Source: Arthrobacter oryzae (GTDB lineage: Bacteria > Actinomycetota > Actinomycetes > Actinomycetales > Micrococcaceae). From it: DNA of 64,000 nucleotides. The stretch's first letter is position 1. Each line of letters starts with the position of its first letter. The stretch lies in NCBI RefSeq assembly GCF_030812315.1, contig NZ_JAUSSM010000005.1, positions 62,001 through 126,000 on the forward strand, read 5' to 3'. Below, piece after piece: positions 40,548 through 48,830 of this stretch. Below the pieces are notes generated by a model. It saw only the letters and a list, made by a program, of their open reading frames with translations, was not told where the DNA came from and made no database searches. The translations under genes and the position numbers were made by a program.

Positions 40548-41279
40548 TCAGTACGCGGACGAACCCTGTTCGCCCTTGACGATCGCGATGCCGGAGCTGG
40601 CGCCAATACGTGTTGCACCTGCAGCAATCATAGCCTGAGCATCGGCCAGCGAACGCACGCCGCCGGAGGCCTTGACCCCGACATCCGGACCTACCGTGCG
40701 GCGCATCAGGGCCACGTCCTCCACCGTGGCGCCTCCGCCGTTGAAGCCCGTGGACGTCTTCACGAAGTCCGCGCCGGCCTCCACCGCTGCTTCGCAGGCG
40801 AGGACCTTCTGGGAATCGCTGAGCAGCGCGGTCTCGATGATCACCTTCAGGATGGCGTCACTGGCATGCACGGCCTCGGCGACGGCCCGGATGTCGTCCA
40901 CCAGTGCGCCCTTGTCGTCGGCGCGTGCCGCCGCAATGTTGATCACCATGTCCACCTCGTCGGCGCCGTCCAGCACGGCGCCCCGGGCTTCGAAGGCCTT
41001 GACGTCCGTGGGAGTGGCACCCAAGGGGAAGCCCACCACCGAGCAGGTCAGGACGCCTGAGCCCTTAAGGGCGGTGGTGACGGTCTTGACCCACACCGGG
41101 TTCACGCAGACGGATTTGAAATGGTACTCGACGGCTTCGGAACAAACCTTGAGGACCTCCGCTTCACTGGCCTCCGGCTTCAGCAGCGTGTGGTCGATGA
41201 AGGAGGCTATTTCTGCCGGTGCGGTGGTCCCGGCTGCGGCGGCGTCAGGCATGCCGGCCGCGGTGGCTTCGTTGCTCAT
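40548..41279 (-). CDS. deoC: Deoxyribose-phosphate aldolase
   Basis: DeoC splits 2-deoxyribose 5-phosphate into glyceraldehyde 3-phosphate and acetaldehyde, ending deoxynucleoside breakdown. The frame runs to 41372, but ATG 41279 ([12 protein letters not shown]) follows GGAAGGA. A TIM-barrel class I aldolase is clear. It has the N-terminal [16 protein letters not shown], the VVGFPLGA motif, the Asp in [10 protein letters not shown], the Schiff-base lysine in DFVKTSTGF and the second active lysine in VKASGGVR. At 243 residues it is normal. The purine nucleoside phosphorylase of the same pathway is elsewhere in the window (59695). Confidence 0.95.
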   Translation of the reverse strand: MSNEATAAGMPDAAAAGTTAPAEIASFIDHTLLKPEASEAEVLKVCSEAVEYHFKSVCVNPVWVKTVTTALKGSGVLTCSVVGFPLGATPTDVKAFEARGAVLDGADEVDMVINIAAARADDKGALVDDIRAVAEAVHASDAILKVIIETALLSDSQKVLACEAAVEAGADFVKTSTGFNGGGATVEDVALMRRTVGPDVGVKASGGVRSLADAQAMIAAGATRIGASSGIAIVKGEQGSSAY

Positions 41280-41371
41280 GGTGGTCCTTCCTGGTGGGCC
41301 TGCGGGGCCTCGTGGGCAACAGGCTCCGTGTTCTGCGTGGCTTCTCAGGTGACCATCTTGCCACAACGGCA

Positions 41372-42271
41372 CTAGGCAGCTGCGGGGACAGCTTCCTGCA
41401 GGGTGGCCTGCATGAGCTGGGCAGCGCAGGCGCCCGCGGCCGAGCCGGAGGCGACGAGGAGCCCGAGGCGTACACCGTCGAATGACGCGGCATCGCCGAT
41501 GGCCCAGATACCCGGGACGGACGTCCGGAAATCCTGGCCGATGACGATCCCGCCGTGCGCTGCCGTCTCAAGGCCTGCGCTGGCTGCCAGCCCGTCCCGC
41601 GCCACGCGCTCCTCCGCGAGGACCACCAGGTCGCCGTTCATGCTGCTGCCGTCGTCGAAGACAATCCCGGCGGCGGGTACTGCAGAGCCGGCAATAGTCG
41701 GGACCACCGAGGCAGGCCGGAGCGTGGTGCGGATGGGGCGCACCCCGCGAGCCCGCAGGACCGCTTCCGCCTGGCCCGCCTCGGGACCGGTTCCCACCAG
41801 GATTCCCAGCGGCCTCCGGCCGAGGACCCGGGTCACTTCCTTGACGGCGTCACCGATCCGGGCGGCGTCGTCGATGGTGGAGTAGCTGAGGCAGCGGCTG
41901 GCGCCGTCCACGGGCGACAGGGCGGGGGCGGAGCCGGTGGCAATGACCAGTTGGTCGTAGCTGAACTCCATGCCGTCAGCGGTGGCCACCATGCGGTTGG
42001 CCGCATCGATGAAGCTGGCCGGCTGGCCGAAACGGACCGAAACCTGGGGGAGCGCCGCGAGTTCCAGGAGTTCGGACGGGGCGTCGTCGCGGTTGCTGAG
42101 TACGGTGATGCTGCCGGCGAAGCGGGACCGGTCCAGCTGGCTCACCAAGGCCCGGGCAGCCGGTCCGGCACCGGCGATGACCACCCGCGGCAACGGGGAC
42201 GACGCCTGGACCGTGGCGGAGGAGGAGGAGGAGGAGGAGGAGGAGGAGGAGGACGGCGCCGGAGCGGACAT
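41372..42271 (-). CDS. FAD-dependent NAD(P)-linked oxidoreductase with N-terminal polyserine run
   Basis: The N-terminus carries twelve consecutive serines encoded by a TCC repeat, then the FAD motif [14 protein letters not shown] conserved [12 protein letters not shown] and the C-terminal [11 protein letters not shown] are those of rubredoxin/nitrite-reductase-type reductases. The central NAD motif is [13 protein letters not shown]. At 299 residues it lacks the usual C-terminal interface domain (most relatives are ~400), so it may be a minimal or specialised reductase. Electron acceptor unknown. A 14-bp palindrome lies ~125 nt upstream. The gene is transcribed toward deoC with a 92-nt gap. 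Confidence 0.8.
   Translation of the reverse strand: MSAPAPSSSSSSSSSSSSATVQASSPLPRVVIAGAGPAARALVSQLDRSRFAGSITVLSNRDDAPSELLELAALPQVSVRFGQPASFIDAANRMVATADGMEFSYDQLVIATGSAPALSPVDGASRCLSYSTIDDAARIGDAVKEVTRVLGRRPLGILVGTGPEAGQAEAVLRARGVRPIRTTLRPASVVPTIAGSAVPAAGIVFDDGSSMNGDLVVLAEERVARDGLAASAGLETAAHGGIVIGQDFRTSVPGIWAIGDAASFDGVRLGLLVASGSAAGACAAQLMQATLQEAVPAAA
42218..42253. repeat. GGA trinucleotide microsatellite (12 units)
   Basis: Twelve perfect GGA units (TCC on the coding strand) encode the polyserine run at residues ~7-18 of the FAD oxidoreductase. Copy-number changes keep the frame and would only alter the length of the serine tract. Confidence 0.9.
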
Positions 42272-42396
42272 GTGAAGGCCCTTTCGCTGGTGAGGCCCTT
42301 GTTTGGCCCGGTTGGTGATGGCACCAGCGTAGGCTTACGGTTTTTCGCGGGTGTTTCCCGGTTGTTGCCGCAATGTCCCTGTACGTTCGACGCTGT

Positions 42397-42410
42397 TTAC
42401 CGCGCGGTAA
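42397..42410. promoter_or_regulatory. Perfect palindrome TTACCGCGCGGTAA
   Basis: This 14-bp perfect palindrome lies between the end of the patatin gene and the start of the FAD oxidoreductase. Its shape is typical of TetR-family operators. It probably controls the oxidoreductase; the regulator is not in the window. Confidence 0.5.
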
Positions 42411-42432
42411 CAAACGTGTCCGGCAGCACAGA

Positions 42433-43803
42433 TCAGCCATAGCGGCGGAACGCCTCCCGGAGTCCTCCCGCTGCCACTTTCCCGACGACGGCGGCCCGCT
42501 CGCCGGGGCCGTGGGCGCCCGCCGGCTCCACAGAGGCGATGAGGGCCGCCGCGTCTGCCAGGTCCATGGTGACCGGAATATCCAGCAGCGATCCCACGGT
42601 GAGCCGTGCCTGCCTGGTGTCCTCCCATGCATCAGGTCCGGGGTCGTCGTGGAAGATCCTGGCCAGGGATAAGCGGTGCCAGGCGCCGCCTGCCCGGACG
42701 GAAGCGCGGTAGGTCACCGACTCCCCCCGGACATCCACGCGTCCGCCCGCGAGGAAAACCCTTGGTCCGAATGGCGCGTGGTCCAGGAACCCGGTGAGCC
42801 TGGCCGGTGCCGCTGAAGGGTCGAGGGGCAGGGCGACCGTGACCGTGAGCCGAACGTCCTGGCCGACGCCGTCCTGGCCGTCGAACCGCCGGCCGCCGAA
42901 CCGCTCAGTGAAGCGGATGCCGGCAGGCGGCTCGGCCATGGCCGTGCAGGAGGCGTCCTTGGGCAGGCCTTCGGCAGTCATTCCCTTGAGGTAGTTGCGG
43001 GCGTCGCGGTAACCCATGCCGATCAGCGTGTCCGCATCGATCCGGTTCAGGTAGAACTCCGGATCCAGCGGCAGCGGGTTTTCCGGCTTGACCACGTGGA
43101 GGGTGAAGTCCCGGCCCGCCGCCTGCGCGGCCTCGAAGTCGGCCACGAGGGCGCCCATGGCGCTCATCTCGATCATGTGGACGTACTGCTCCAGCGGACC
43201 GTCGCCCCAGTATCCGGTGTTTCCGATGCACCAGACCAGCCAGACCTCGTCGGCCCCGCGGCGGAGGGCCTCGCCCACGTTGGCGTCACGTATCCAGACC
43301 GCATCTGTCCAGATCTGCCCGTCGCGCCGCAGCGGGGTGAGGAAAATCGGCAGTGACATTCCCGCCGCCATGAGTTCGGCATCCACGTCACGTGCGTCGA
43401 TGGCATGGCAGCCTTTCGCGGTGAACTCCGCCACGTTGAACGTGCCTTCGACGGCGCCGGGCAGGGCGGCACGGCGCCGGACCTCGCCGTCGTCGATCCC
43501 AAGAGCCGGGAAGACCTTGCCGAGCAGGCCGTCGGCGTCGCCGATTGCGGGCAGCGACCACGGCCCCTTCACGTAGTCGCCCAGCGGCAGTGCCGAGCCG
43601 AAGTCCTTGACATTGACGCCGGACCAGTTCCGGCACATCTGCTCGGGCGAGACCCCGGAGAGCAGCATGCCCGCCGTCAGGATGCCGCCGGACGTCCCGT
43701 CCACGTGGTCAAAGTGCAGCCCCTCTTCAGCCAGCGCGCGCACCACTCCGGCCTGCCAGGCGACGCGCATTCCGCCGCCGGCCAGGACCAGCGAGCGCTT
43801 CAC
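42433..43803 (-). CDS. Patatin-like phospholipase with C-terminal beta-domain shared with the GMC oxidoreductase
   Basis: The GTG start overlaps the previous stop (GTGA). Residues 1-~300 are a patatin-type Ser-Asp hydrolase: oxyanion motif AGGGMR, nucleophile motif GTSGG, and a late Asp in the WTDAVWIRDAN region. It should cleave an acyl ester of a lipid. Residues ~315-405 form an extra domain (RLTVTVALPLDPSA ... PDAWEDTRQARLTV). I see the same pattern at ~690-805 of the GMC oxidoreductase seven genes upstream (FELTITAADIEVF ... FDVWGDTTTLYVTV). It is the last gene of that operon. Total 456 residues. Confidence 0.87.
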   Translation of the reverse strand: MKRSLVLAGGGMRVAWQAGVVRALAEEGLHFDHVDGTSGGILTAGMLLSGVSPEQMCRNWSGVNVKDFGSALPLGDYVKGPWSLPAIGDADGLLGKVFPALGIDDGEVRRRAALPGAVEGTFNVAEFTAKGCHAIDARDVDAELMAAGMSLPIFLTPLRRDGQIWTDAVWIRDANVGEALRRGADEVWLVWCIGNTGYWGDGPLEQYVHMIEMSAMGALVADFEAAQAAGRDFTLHVVKPENPLPLDPEFYLNRIDADTLIGMGYRDARNYLKGMTAEGLPKDASCTAMAEPPAGIRFTERFGGRRFDGQDGVGQDVRLTVTVALPLDPSAAPARLTGFLDHAPFGPRVFLAGGRVDVRGESVTYRASVRAGGAWHRLSLARIFHDDPGPDAWEDTRQARLTVGSLLDIPVTMDLADAAALIASVEPAGAHGPGERAAVVGKVAAGGLREAFRRYG

Positions 43804-44276
43804 GGCCGTGTCCCCGGTCCGGCCCCGTGGTCACGGGCGCCGTTCTCCCAGTAGATCCGGCGCAGGTAGATCAAGCAGAGTGCCGCCGTCGCCAGGTCGA
43901 AGGCAGCCACCGAAAGCGCGACGGGTGCGAAAACGCCGTTCAGGACACCGACCGCGACGGCGGCGCAGGCCCCCGCCTTCTGGATGCCGGACCACAGCAC
44001 CACTTCCGGGGCCGGCTTCGGACGGAGCAGTGTGTGCAGCAGGAGGCCGCCCACCACCACCATGAACATGCCCACCGTGGCGAACAGTTGGCGCGCCGCC
44101 GTCGTCGGCTCCGCTCCCAGCAGAGCCAGGACGGTGCCGCCGAAGGGTATCTGCACCGCGCCGGAAAAGACGGTGACGACGGCGATCGCGGCCAGGACGG
44201 CGCGCAGCGGATCGGCCGCGATCCAGGTGCCAACGCCGGGGAAGTGCGCCCCGGACGGGCGTGCTGCCCCGCTCAT
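43800..44276 (-). CDS. Four-helix membrane protein of unknown function
   Basis: ATG 44276 overlaps the previous stop (ATGA); the frame runs slightly further upstream but the overlap decides the start. About 158 residues hold four hydrophobic helices (LRAVLAAIAVVTVFSGAVQI, FATVGMFMVVVGGLLLH, a Gly/Ala-rich third, FDLATAALCLIYL), with a basic C-terminal tail. It resembles small DoxX/DUF4345-like integral proteins, but I cannot name a family. Position inside the overlapped operon suggests a membrane role for the same lipid substrate. Confidence 0.72.
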   Translation of the reverse strand: MSGAARPSGAHFPGVGTWIAADPLRAVLAAIAVVTVFSGAVQIPFGGTVLALLGAEPTTAARQLFATVGMFMVVVGGLLLHTLLRPKPAPEVVLWSGIQKAGACAAVAVGVLNGVFAPVALSVAAFDLATAALCLIYLRRIYWENGARDHGAGPGTRP

Positions 44277-44755
44277 GCCCAGGCCTCCCACAGCCGGCCC
44301 CTGTCCACCAGCAGCCAGACGGTGGCCAGCCAGGTGAGCGTGGAGACGTAGAAGCGGATGTCGTTGAGCAGCATCCAGCGGCGCAGCAGGGAACGCAGCT
44401 CGGTGTCATCGGCAAAGTCTCCGCCGCGGATCCTGATATTGACCGGAATGATCATGGCCTGGCCCACCACCGTGAGGACAATGATCCCGGCGAGGCAGAG
44501 CACCGCGGGGATCAGCCGCACCGTGCCCCATTCCGTCCAGACCAGGATGATGCCGGAGATGAACATCGGCGGCACCACCACGGTGAAGAATTTGGTGGCC
44601 TGGCGCGTGGGGATGCCGAAGTGCATGTCCACGTTGCCGCGGTCCAGGGATTCCCACGTGGGGTAGAGGAAAAACTTCAGGACCCACATGGTGCCCACGT
44701 ACATCGTGGCGCCGAACAGGAAATACAGCGCGTTCAGCAGCAGGAGCCAGTTCAT
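44273..44755 (-). CDS. Four-helix membrane protein, DUF1772/anthrone-oxygenase-like
   Basis: ATG 44755 (MNWLLLLNALYFLFGATMY) overlaps the previous stop; upstream codons in the frame are Arg/Pro-rich and unlikely. The 160-residue product has four membrane helices. Polar conserved-looking residues lie between them (YPTWESLDRGNVDMHFG, PVNIRIRGGDF, RWMLLNDIRFYVS). The N-x-R near the last helix and the W before it recall DUF1772, but the match is from memory and tentative. It lies between an acetoacetate-decarboxylase-like gene and another membrane protein, both overlapped by 4 bases. Confidence 0.68.
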   Translation of the reverse strand: MNWLLLLNALYFLFGATMYVGTMWVLKFFLYPTWESLDRGNVDMHFGIPTRQATKFFTVVVPPMFISGIILVWTEWGTVRLIPAVLCLAGIIVLTVVGQAMIIPVNIRIRGGDFADDTELRSLLRRWMLLNDIRFYVSTLTWLATVWLLVDRGRLWEAWA

Positions 44756-45750
44756 GCCGCGCCTCCGCCAGGGGCAGCGCCGCCGCGGGTGGTGTCTTCC
44801 CTGCGGGCCGTCGCACTGCTGGCCGTCGCACTCCGGTCCGGCGCGGGCAGCCATTCCTGGCCCTGGCCCAGCCCTGCCACCGATTCGAGCGGGTCACCGC
44901 CGGGGATCCGGGCGGCGTCCTCGGTGGTTGCGGCGGTCAGGAACCACGCCTCGTAGTGGTCGTCCAGCACGCCATGGGCTTCGGGGAGGTACGCGGTGAA
45001 CACCGGTTTGTCCGCCGGCTGGAGGGATTTCAGGGCGGACACTCCGGGCGCATCACCCAGCACCAGCCGCGCCTTGGCGTCGCCTCCCAGCGCGATGTCC
45101 CCGGTGGCTTCGAAATAGATGTCGGACTTCATTAGCATCCCGCGGAAGGCACAGTAGTTGGAGGCGGCGAGCTTGAGCGGCAGGCCCATCGGCCTGGGGC
45201 GTTCAATCTCGATGAAACAGCCCAGCTTGCCGCCGTCGTCGTACTGCGCGGAGACGGTGTCGTCGGTGACTACGAAGTCCAGGTTGGCCTGGTGCTTCGG
45301 CATGCCCCAGATGCCCTTGCCGCCTTTGACCGAGACCTCGGTGCTGACCGGCAGGTCCACCACATACTGGCCCAGACCGAAGGTTTTTTGGAAGACGAGC
45401 GGCAGGAGCGGAGGCACCGGCCGGGAGCCGTGCGTGACGGCGATCGCCAGGGAGTATTCGATGTACTTGCCGATGTCCGTTGACCGGTAGTTCACCACGG
45501 TGACCACTAGCAGTCCCTTGCCGCCGAGGCTGAACGGCCGCAGTTCCGTGCCCGGCAGGACGGCCGCGGCGGCCCGCCTGTTGATGGGGAACGCAGCCAT
45601 CAGTACGGGGGAATCGTCCGAATTGACGGGCATGGAGTACTTGATGCCGTCCACCATGGCATGCTGTCCACGCAGGCGTTCCTGGCGGTGCGGCACGGGG
45701 GAGGGCACCAGCCTCAGCAGGGATGCAGCCAGTCCGATGAGTCTGTTCAT
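44752..45750 (-). CDS. Acetoacetate decarboxylase family protein
   Basis: The ATG overlaps the previous stop (ATGA). The protein (332 residues) fits the ADC beta-barrel family: YSMPVNSDDSPVLMAAFPI, EYSLAIAVTHG and the active-site-like VKGGKGIWGMPKHQA, where Lys would form the Schiff base. True acetoacetate decarboxylases are ~245 residues, so there is an extra C-terminus, including an Ala/Ser/Arg-rich tail. Members outside solvent fermenters act on other beta-keto or cyclic acids. In an operon with a GMC oxidoreductase and hydrolases, it may decarboxylate or cleave a product of lipid or terpenoid breakdown (inference). Confidence 0.82.
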   Translation of the reverse strand: MNRLIGLAASLLRLVPSPVPHRQERLRGQHAMVDGIKYSMPVNSDDSPVLMAAFPINRRAAAAVLPGTELRPFSLGGKGLLVVTVVNYRSTDIGKYIEYSLAIAVTHGSRPVPPLLPLVFQKTFGLGQYVVDLPVSTEVSVKGGKGIWGMPKHQANLDFVVTDDTVSAQYDDGGKLGCFIEIERPRPMGLPLKLAASNYCAFRGMLMKSDIYFEATGDIALGGDAKARLVLGDAPGVSALKSLQPADKPVFTAYLPEAHGVLDDHYEAWFLTAATTEDAARIPGGDPLESVAGLGQGQEWLPAPDRSATASSATARREDTTRGGAAPGGGAA

Positions 45751-46811
45751 CTGTTCAGCTCCTTGATGATGATGGGATAGGTGTCCGCCCAGGCGCGGGC
45801 ACCAAAGAAGACATCCAGGTGCCCGTAGCCGGACAACAGATGCAGCGAGTCCTTACCGGGACGGTGGCCCTGGAAGAAGCTGAAGGTCCGCTCCTGGCTC
45901 TCGGGCAGGAAGCAGCGGTTGTTCCGCCCCGCCAGGAACGAGAACCTGGCGTCCGTCTGCGGGGCTTCGGCCAGGAAGTTCGCGGGCAGTTCAGGGTGGT
46001 TCCCCGCGGCCACGATGCGCCGGGCCAGAACGCTGCGGCCCATCTCGGACAGGAACGTGAACGGGACCTCGGCAAACTCCCCGCTGATCCAGCTGTGCGT
46101 GGCCTCGTCCAGGTTCTCGTGCGACCACAGTGCGGGCCGGCCGCTGCCATACGTGAAGCTGACCAGCCGGCAGACCAGGTTGTCGCATTCACGGTGGGTG
46201 GCCTTGACCATCGACCTGAGGATCCGGGAGAAGTACCCGTTGGACTTGTAGCCCCATGCCGGGGAAAGGTACGGCGTGAACGGCTTCAGCACCTCCGCCA
46301 GATACGTGATTTTCACGACCGACCACAGCGGAATCACGGGATGCAGGGACACTGCGTTGGAGACCACCGTGTCCACCCGGGGCAGGAGGCCCGCAACGGC
46401 CGCCATGGTGAAGGAGACCGAGCCCTGGCAGTGGATGACCGCCTTCAGGGTTTCGGCGCCGGTTGCCTTCAGGACGTAGTCGACGGCGGCGGGGTGGTCG
46501 TACACCGCCGCATCCCCGAGCGTCCAGGAGAGCGGTTCAAAGTCGATGGACGCCCGCCAGTTCAGGAGCCAGACGTCCCACCCGTCCTCGAGCAGGGCAT
46601 CCACCAGTGTCCGGGGCAGCGGCGGGCGGAACAGCTCGGCCCGGACCCCCGCTCCGTGGACCAGCAGCACCGGCCCCTTGTCCGGGGCGCCGGCGTCGGG
46701 CGGCACGGCGGAGGTGACGTGGACCAGGGTGAGCGGCGTCCCGTCCCCGGCAGGGAACGGGATCACTTCGGTGACGTGATCCGCCCGGGTGATGGTGCGG
46801 GGGCTGTTCAT
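45747..46811 (-). CDS. Alpha/beta hydrolase with Cys in the nucleophile elbow
   Basis: ATG 46811 overlaps the end of the metallophosphoesterase gene. The 354-residue protein has LLVHGAGVRAELF (oxyanion region) and the strand-turn VIHCQGSVSF, where Cys128 takes the usual Ser position of GxSxG, as in PHA synthases (GxCxG). A C-terminal GYGHLDVFFG supplies the catalytic His, with an acidic residue before it. The middle cap region (VVSNAVSLHPVIPLW...) is lipid-type. It probably acts on an acyl thioester or ester produced by the GMC enzyme (inference). Confidence 0.84.
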   Translation of the reverse strand: MNSPRTITRADHVTEVIPFPAGDGTPLTLVHVTSAVPPDAGAPDKGPVLLVHGAGVRAELFRPPLPRTLVDALLEDGWDVWLLNWRASIDFEPLSWTLGDAAVYDHPAAVDYVLKATGAETLKAVIHCQGSVSFTMAAVAGLLPRVDTVVSNAVSLHPVIPLWSVVKITYLAEVLKPFTPYLSPAWGYKSNGYFSRILRSMVKATHRECDNLVCRLVSFTYGSGRPALWSHENLDEATHSWISGEFAEVPFTFLSEMGRSVLARRIVAAGNHPELPANFLAEAPQTDARFSFLAGRNNRCFLPESQERTFSFFQGHRPGKDSLHLLSGYGHLDVFFGARAWADTYPIIIKELNR

Positions 46812-48817
46812 GGCGGAAATCCCTCCCTGGCAATGGTCACGGGCGGTTCGAATAGCCGGAGCGGGGGGAGCCCGTCGGCCGGCACCGGGCGGAGGCCGCC
46901 GTCGCTGCCGGTTCCCAGGTTCCAGTCTCGGCAGATGCGGTCCACTGCCACCGGATAAACCGTCAGCGTGCCGTCGGCGGCAATCCGGATCCGCAGGAAA
47001 CCCTTGTGGTCCTCGATGGCCTGGCCGGACATTGCCCACGCGGCCACCTCCCCGCCGGGTGTGCCCAGGATGAAGAAGGCGAACGCCTCGCTGCCTGCCG
47101 TGAAACCCACGACATAGATGATGGCGAGCACCAGTCCCAGTGTCAGGAAGGGGGGCCAGTCCCCGCGCCAGGGTATGAGGAGTACGACGGCGATCCCCGC
47201 CGCAAGCGCCGAAAGCTGCCAGAACGCGCCCCGGGCAACGGTGAACCCGGCGCCGGTTTCCCGCGGATCCCGGGCGAGACCGAGCGCAGTACCAACGGCG
47301 GACACCAGCAGGAGCAGCAACAAGGGGACGGCGGCGATGGCCAGCACGAGGAGCACGGTATTTCCTGCCCTGAGGCTGAGCAGGCTTTCCACGAAGGACA
47401 GGCCGCGGAATGCGCTGAAGACCGTCCAGAGTGTCAGGGCCGCCACCACGTGGACTACGCCGATGGCTGACCCGAAGCCGGGATTCCGCACCGGAAGCCA
47501 GAACGGCGAGAGGGGATTGGCCAGGCGTCCGCGGAAGTGCCGGGACTCCGCCATGCCGGGGAACGTCCCGGGAGCCAGGACAAAGCGCCTGCCGGAGTCA
47601 GGGTCACTCATTGAGGGTGCCGAAGCCAACGACGGTGCCGCGGCGGGGAGCGCCAGCTCAGCGGGCAGCCCCTGCGCGTCCGCCAGGAAGGCGCCGCCCA
47701 GGCCGCAGGTGATCAGCTGGGTCCTGCGGGGGTCGGCGGCCGGGCTGTCTACATGGTCCGGGCCGTCTTCAGGGTCCGGGCCCGGCGTTGTTTCCTCGTA
47801 GCGCGAGTAGTGGTGGAGGTCCCCGGTGAGCCACAGCCTCACAGCGGCCCCGGTTGCTTCGAAGGTCCCGGCACGGCGGTTAAAGCGGCGGCGGAGGTAG
47901 TCCTGCTCGAAGAAATGCACCTGCCGGAACGCATCGGCGTCCTCGCCGCCCTCCACCCAGTACGGGGCGGCCACGCACAGGATGATGGCGTCGCCCGGAA
48001 GTAGCCGTGCGGTCACCGCGTTGTAGAAGTAGTCCAGCTGCGGCTCGTCGATGTACTGGCCCAGCTGGCTGTCCAGTCCCACCAGCCACCACCCCGGTTC
48101 GTCATCGCTGCCGGTGAGCCGAAGGGCAAAGTAGCTGCGCGTCTGGATGGTCCGCCAGCCGCCGATGTTGCGTTGCCTGGTGAACAGCCGGATGAAGGAT
48201 GTCAGGCCGTCATACCAGTCATGGTTGCCGGGAAGGGCAAGCAGCACGCCGGCGCCGCCGGGGGAACGGCCGCCCGGCAGCGCCGTCCGGTAGGGCCCCA
48301 CCATGCGGTCCTCGTAGGCGGCGGGCGACGCCACCGGGTACACCTCGTCGCCGCCGAGCACCAGCACCTTGCCGCGCTGCAGGTCATGCCCCTCGACGAC
48401 GAGCGATTTCTCGGCCAGCAACGAGGCCACTGTGTAGGTGGAGTCAAAGCCGTCGCCGAGGTCCGCCGTGAAATCGAGCCACAGCGCGGCGGTCCCTGCG
48501 TCCCCGGCACCGTTGCGTTGACCCGGGTCTTGTCCGTGCGGTTCCCCGGCCGACGCTGCTGTCGGTGATCCGGGCAGTCCAAGGTCCCGGACGACGGGCT
48601 GCGCGGGCTGGCCGGGTACAGGCAGTCTTTCCAGGTCGAGCTCGTAGCGGGGAAAGCCGCCCTCGAGTTCGCGCTTGTCGCCGAAGTCGGCAAAGACGGA
48701 CGCCAGGACAACCCTGACCGCGGTCCTGCCGAGTTGGGCAGGGGCGAGCCAGCGCACGGCGTCCCGGGGAGTGAAGCCAAGTCCGTTGCTGTGCTGCGCC
48801 AGCTCCCTCCGCTTCAT
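46808..48817 (-). CDS. Membrane-anchored metallophosphoesterase
   Basis: ATG 48817 (MKRRELAQHSNGLGF) is chosen, 13 nt after the GMC stop; the frame opens further upstream within the GMC gene. The ~400-residue catalytic part has GGDEVYP, LPGNHDWYDG (~197) and TGDLHHYSRY, three of the calcineurin-type metal motifs. The first DxH motif is not clear (DFTADLGDG in its place). The C-terminal third has four to five hydrophobic helices (VVHVVAALTLWTVF, TVLLVLAIAAVPLLLLLLV and others), so it sits in the membrane. It is 669 residues. The substrate is probably a phosphate ester, and a phospholipid or prenyl phosphate would fit the operon (inference). Confidence 0.82.
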   Translation of the reverse strand: MKRRELAQHSNGLGFTPRDAVRWLAPAQLGRTAVRVVLASVFADFGDKRELEGGFPRYELDLERLPVPGQPAQPVVRDLGLPGSPTAASAGEPHGQDPGQRNGAGDAGTAALWLDFTADLGDGFDSTYTVASLLAEKSLVVEGHDLQRGKVLVLGGDEVYPVASPAAYEDRMVGPYRTALPGGRSPGGAGVLLALPGNHDWYDGLTSFIRLFTRQRNIGGWRTIQTRSYFALRLTGSDDEPGWWLVGLDSQLGQYIDEPQLDYFYNAVTARLLPGDAIILCVAAPYWVEGGEDADAFRQVHFFEQDYLRRRFNRRAGTFEATGAAVRLWLTGDLHHYSRYEETTPGPDPEDGPDHVDSPAADPRRTQLITCGLGGAFLADAQGLPAELALPAAAPSLASAPSMSDPDSGRRFVLAPGTFPGMAESRHFRGRLANPLSPFWLPVRNPGFGSAIGVVHVVAALTLWTVFSAFRGLSFVESLLSLRAGNTVLLVLAIAAVPLLLLLLVSAVGTALGLARDPRETGAGFTVARGAFWQLSALAAGIAVVLLIPWRGDWPPFLTLGLVLAIIYVVGFTAGSEAFAFFILGTPGGEVAAWAMSGQAIEDHKGFLRIRIAADGTLTVYPVAVDRICRDWNLGTGSDGGLRPVPADGLPPLRLFEPPVTIAREGFPP

Positions 48818-48830
48818 GCCCCGTGGCCCT

